Source: Frondihabitans sp. PhB188 (GTDB taxonomy: Bacteria; Actinomycetota; Actinomycetes; Actinomycetales; Microbacteriaceae). From it: DNA of 64,000 nt. The notes beneath the pieces were generated by a model, which ran no database searches, was not told where the DNA came from, and was given only the letters and a program-made list of their open reading frames with translations. Position numbers and translations under genes: made by a program. Positions 63,911 through 64,000 of this stretch are shown here, piece after piece (within the stretch, counting starts at the first letter, position 1; every line of letters begins with the position of its first letter). The stretch spans positions 529,193-593,192 of the forward strand of contig NZ_RJUO01000004.1 of assembly GCF_003752365.1 (NCBI RefSeq). Direction: 5' to 3'.

Positions 63911-63939
63911 TTGACAGGGCCCGATCGGGTGGATAAGGT
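63911..63939 (+). promoter_or_regulatory. promoter, probable rRNA operon P2
   Basis: TTGACA (63911-63916), exactly 17 nt, TAAGGT (63934-63939), a near-consensus promoter. The transcript would begin near AAAGTTGCCTCGGG, which resembles the conserved GTTGCCCC leader of actinobacterial rrn operons, and the window ends in TTTGGTCCTT, also typical of rrn leaders. The 16S gene should start beyond 64000. Confidence 0.75.
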
Positions 63940-64000
63940 TTCAAAGTTGCCTCGGGCGAAGATGGTTTAGATCGTCGGGTTTCGGGTGCGTTTGGTCCTT

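Noticed and set aside
63541..63936. 131-codon frame between the FAH gene and the rrn promoter
   Set aside because: It crosses a strong terminator and two promoters and has no recognisable protein features.

Overview
This window is a high-GC chromosomal stretch of an actinobacterium, most likely of the family Microbacteriaceae. The evidence is gene content: mycothiol synthase (MshD) beside a GlnR-type regulator, CarD followed by a fused IspDF, an MsiK/UgpC-type ATPase, a SenX3/RegX3-like pair, a short CysRS, SigK/RskA, and many promoters of the form TAnnnT followed after 6-7 nt by the start codon (leaderless mRNAs). The genus cannot be decided from the sequence alone. No insertion sequence, prophage, integrase or CRISPR array is visible.

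Layout. 1-743 is a repeat block (141-bp tandem units, then a 15-bp minisatellite). 744-4915 holds galactose genes (galT-galK, divergent DeoR regulator, aldose 1-epimerase). 5000-7651 holds tRNA-Lys, an unknown conserved gene, a structured non-coding region and sigK-rskA. 7762-15389 is a phosphate block, all leftward: pstSCAB with a PHO box, a MutT1-like NUDIX/phosphatase and polyphosphate kinase. 15520-16814 has three small secreted or membrane genes of unknown role. 16771-22502 has mshD, a GlnR-like regulator, small membrane proteins, nitrobindin, YgfZ, a FUSC-like protein and a methyltransferase. 22558-24649 has phosphoglycerate mutase and a YtrA-type GntR operon. 24884-28389 is a PspC/histidine kinase/LuxR envelope-stress type locus. 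28570-33241 has a P-loop-like protein, a DUF4870 remnant, MarR-MATE and NmrA/TetR pairs. 33427-38954 is a sugar ABC importer (binding protein, permease, two-domain ATPase) with a ROK regulator. 39062-41790 is phoU and senX3-regX3. 42934-47130 is carD-ispDF-cysS-rlmB. 47241-57271 has a DUF4032 protein, UgpC/MsiK, a DsbA-like protein, AI-2E transporter, ROK kinase, DUF5997/LysR-domain pair, SDR, MFS and TetR. 57296-62745 has a DrrAB-type exporter and a bifunctional PutA. 62766-63536 is a fumarylacetoacetate hydrolase family gene. The window ends in what looks like the promoter and leader of an rRNA operon whose 16S gene lies just outside.

How genes work together. Phosphate physiology is spread over two loci: uptake and storage (pstSCAB, ppk) and sensing (phoU, senX3-regX3), tied by candidate PHO boxes. 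The galactose genes form one divergent regulon. The sugar importer has a strong promoter and a LacI-type operator but no LacI gene nearby; a leaderless ROK regulator sits upstream. Several regulators face or precede their likely targets with visible operators (MarR-MATE, GntR-membrane protein, TetR-NmrA).

The most unusual features are a short motif, GGGCGCAGGAACTC, recurring far above chance throughout the window in both orientations; the lack of any ordinary start codon for ispDF; hairpin-forming tandem repeats between pstA and pstB; an in-frame 7-residue repeat inside MshD; and a compact structured RNA candidate upstream of sigK.
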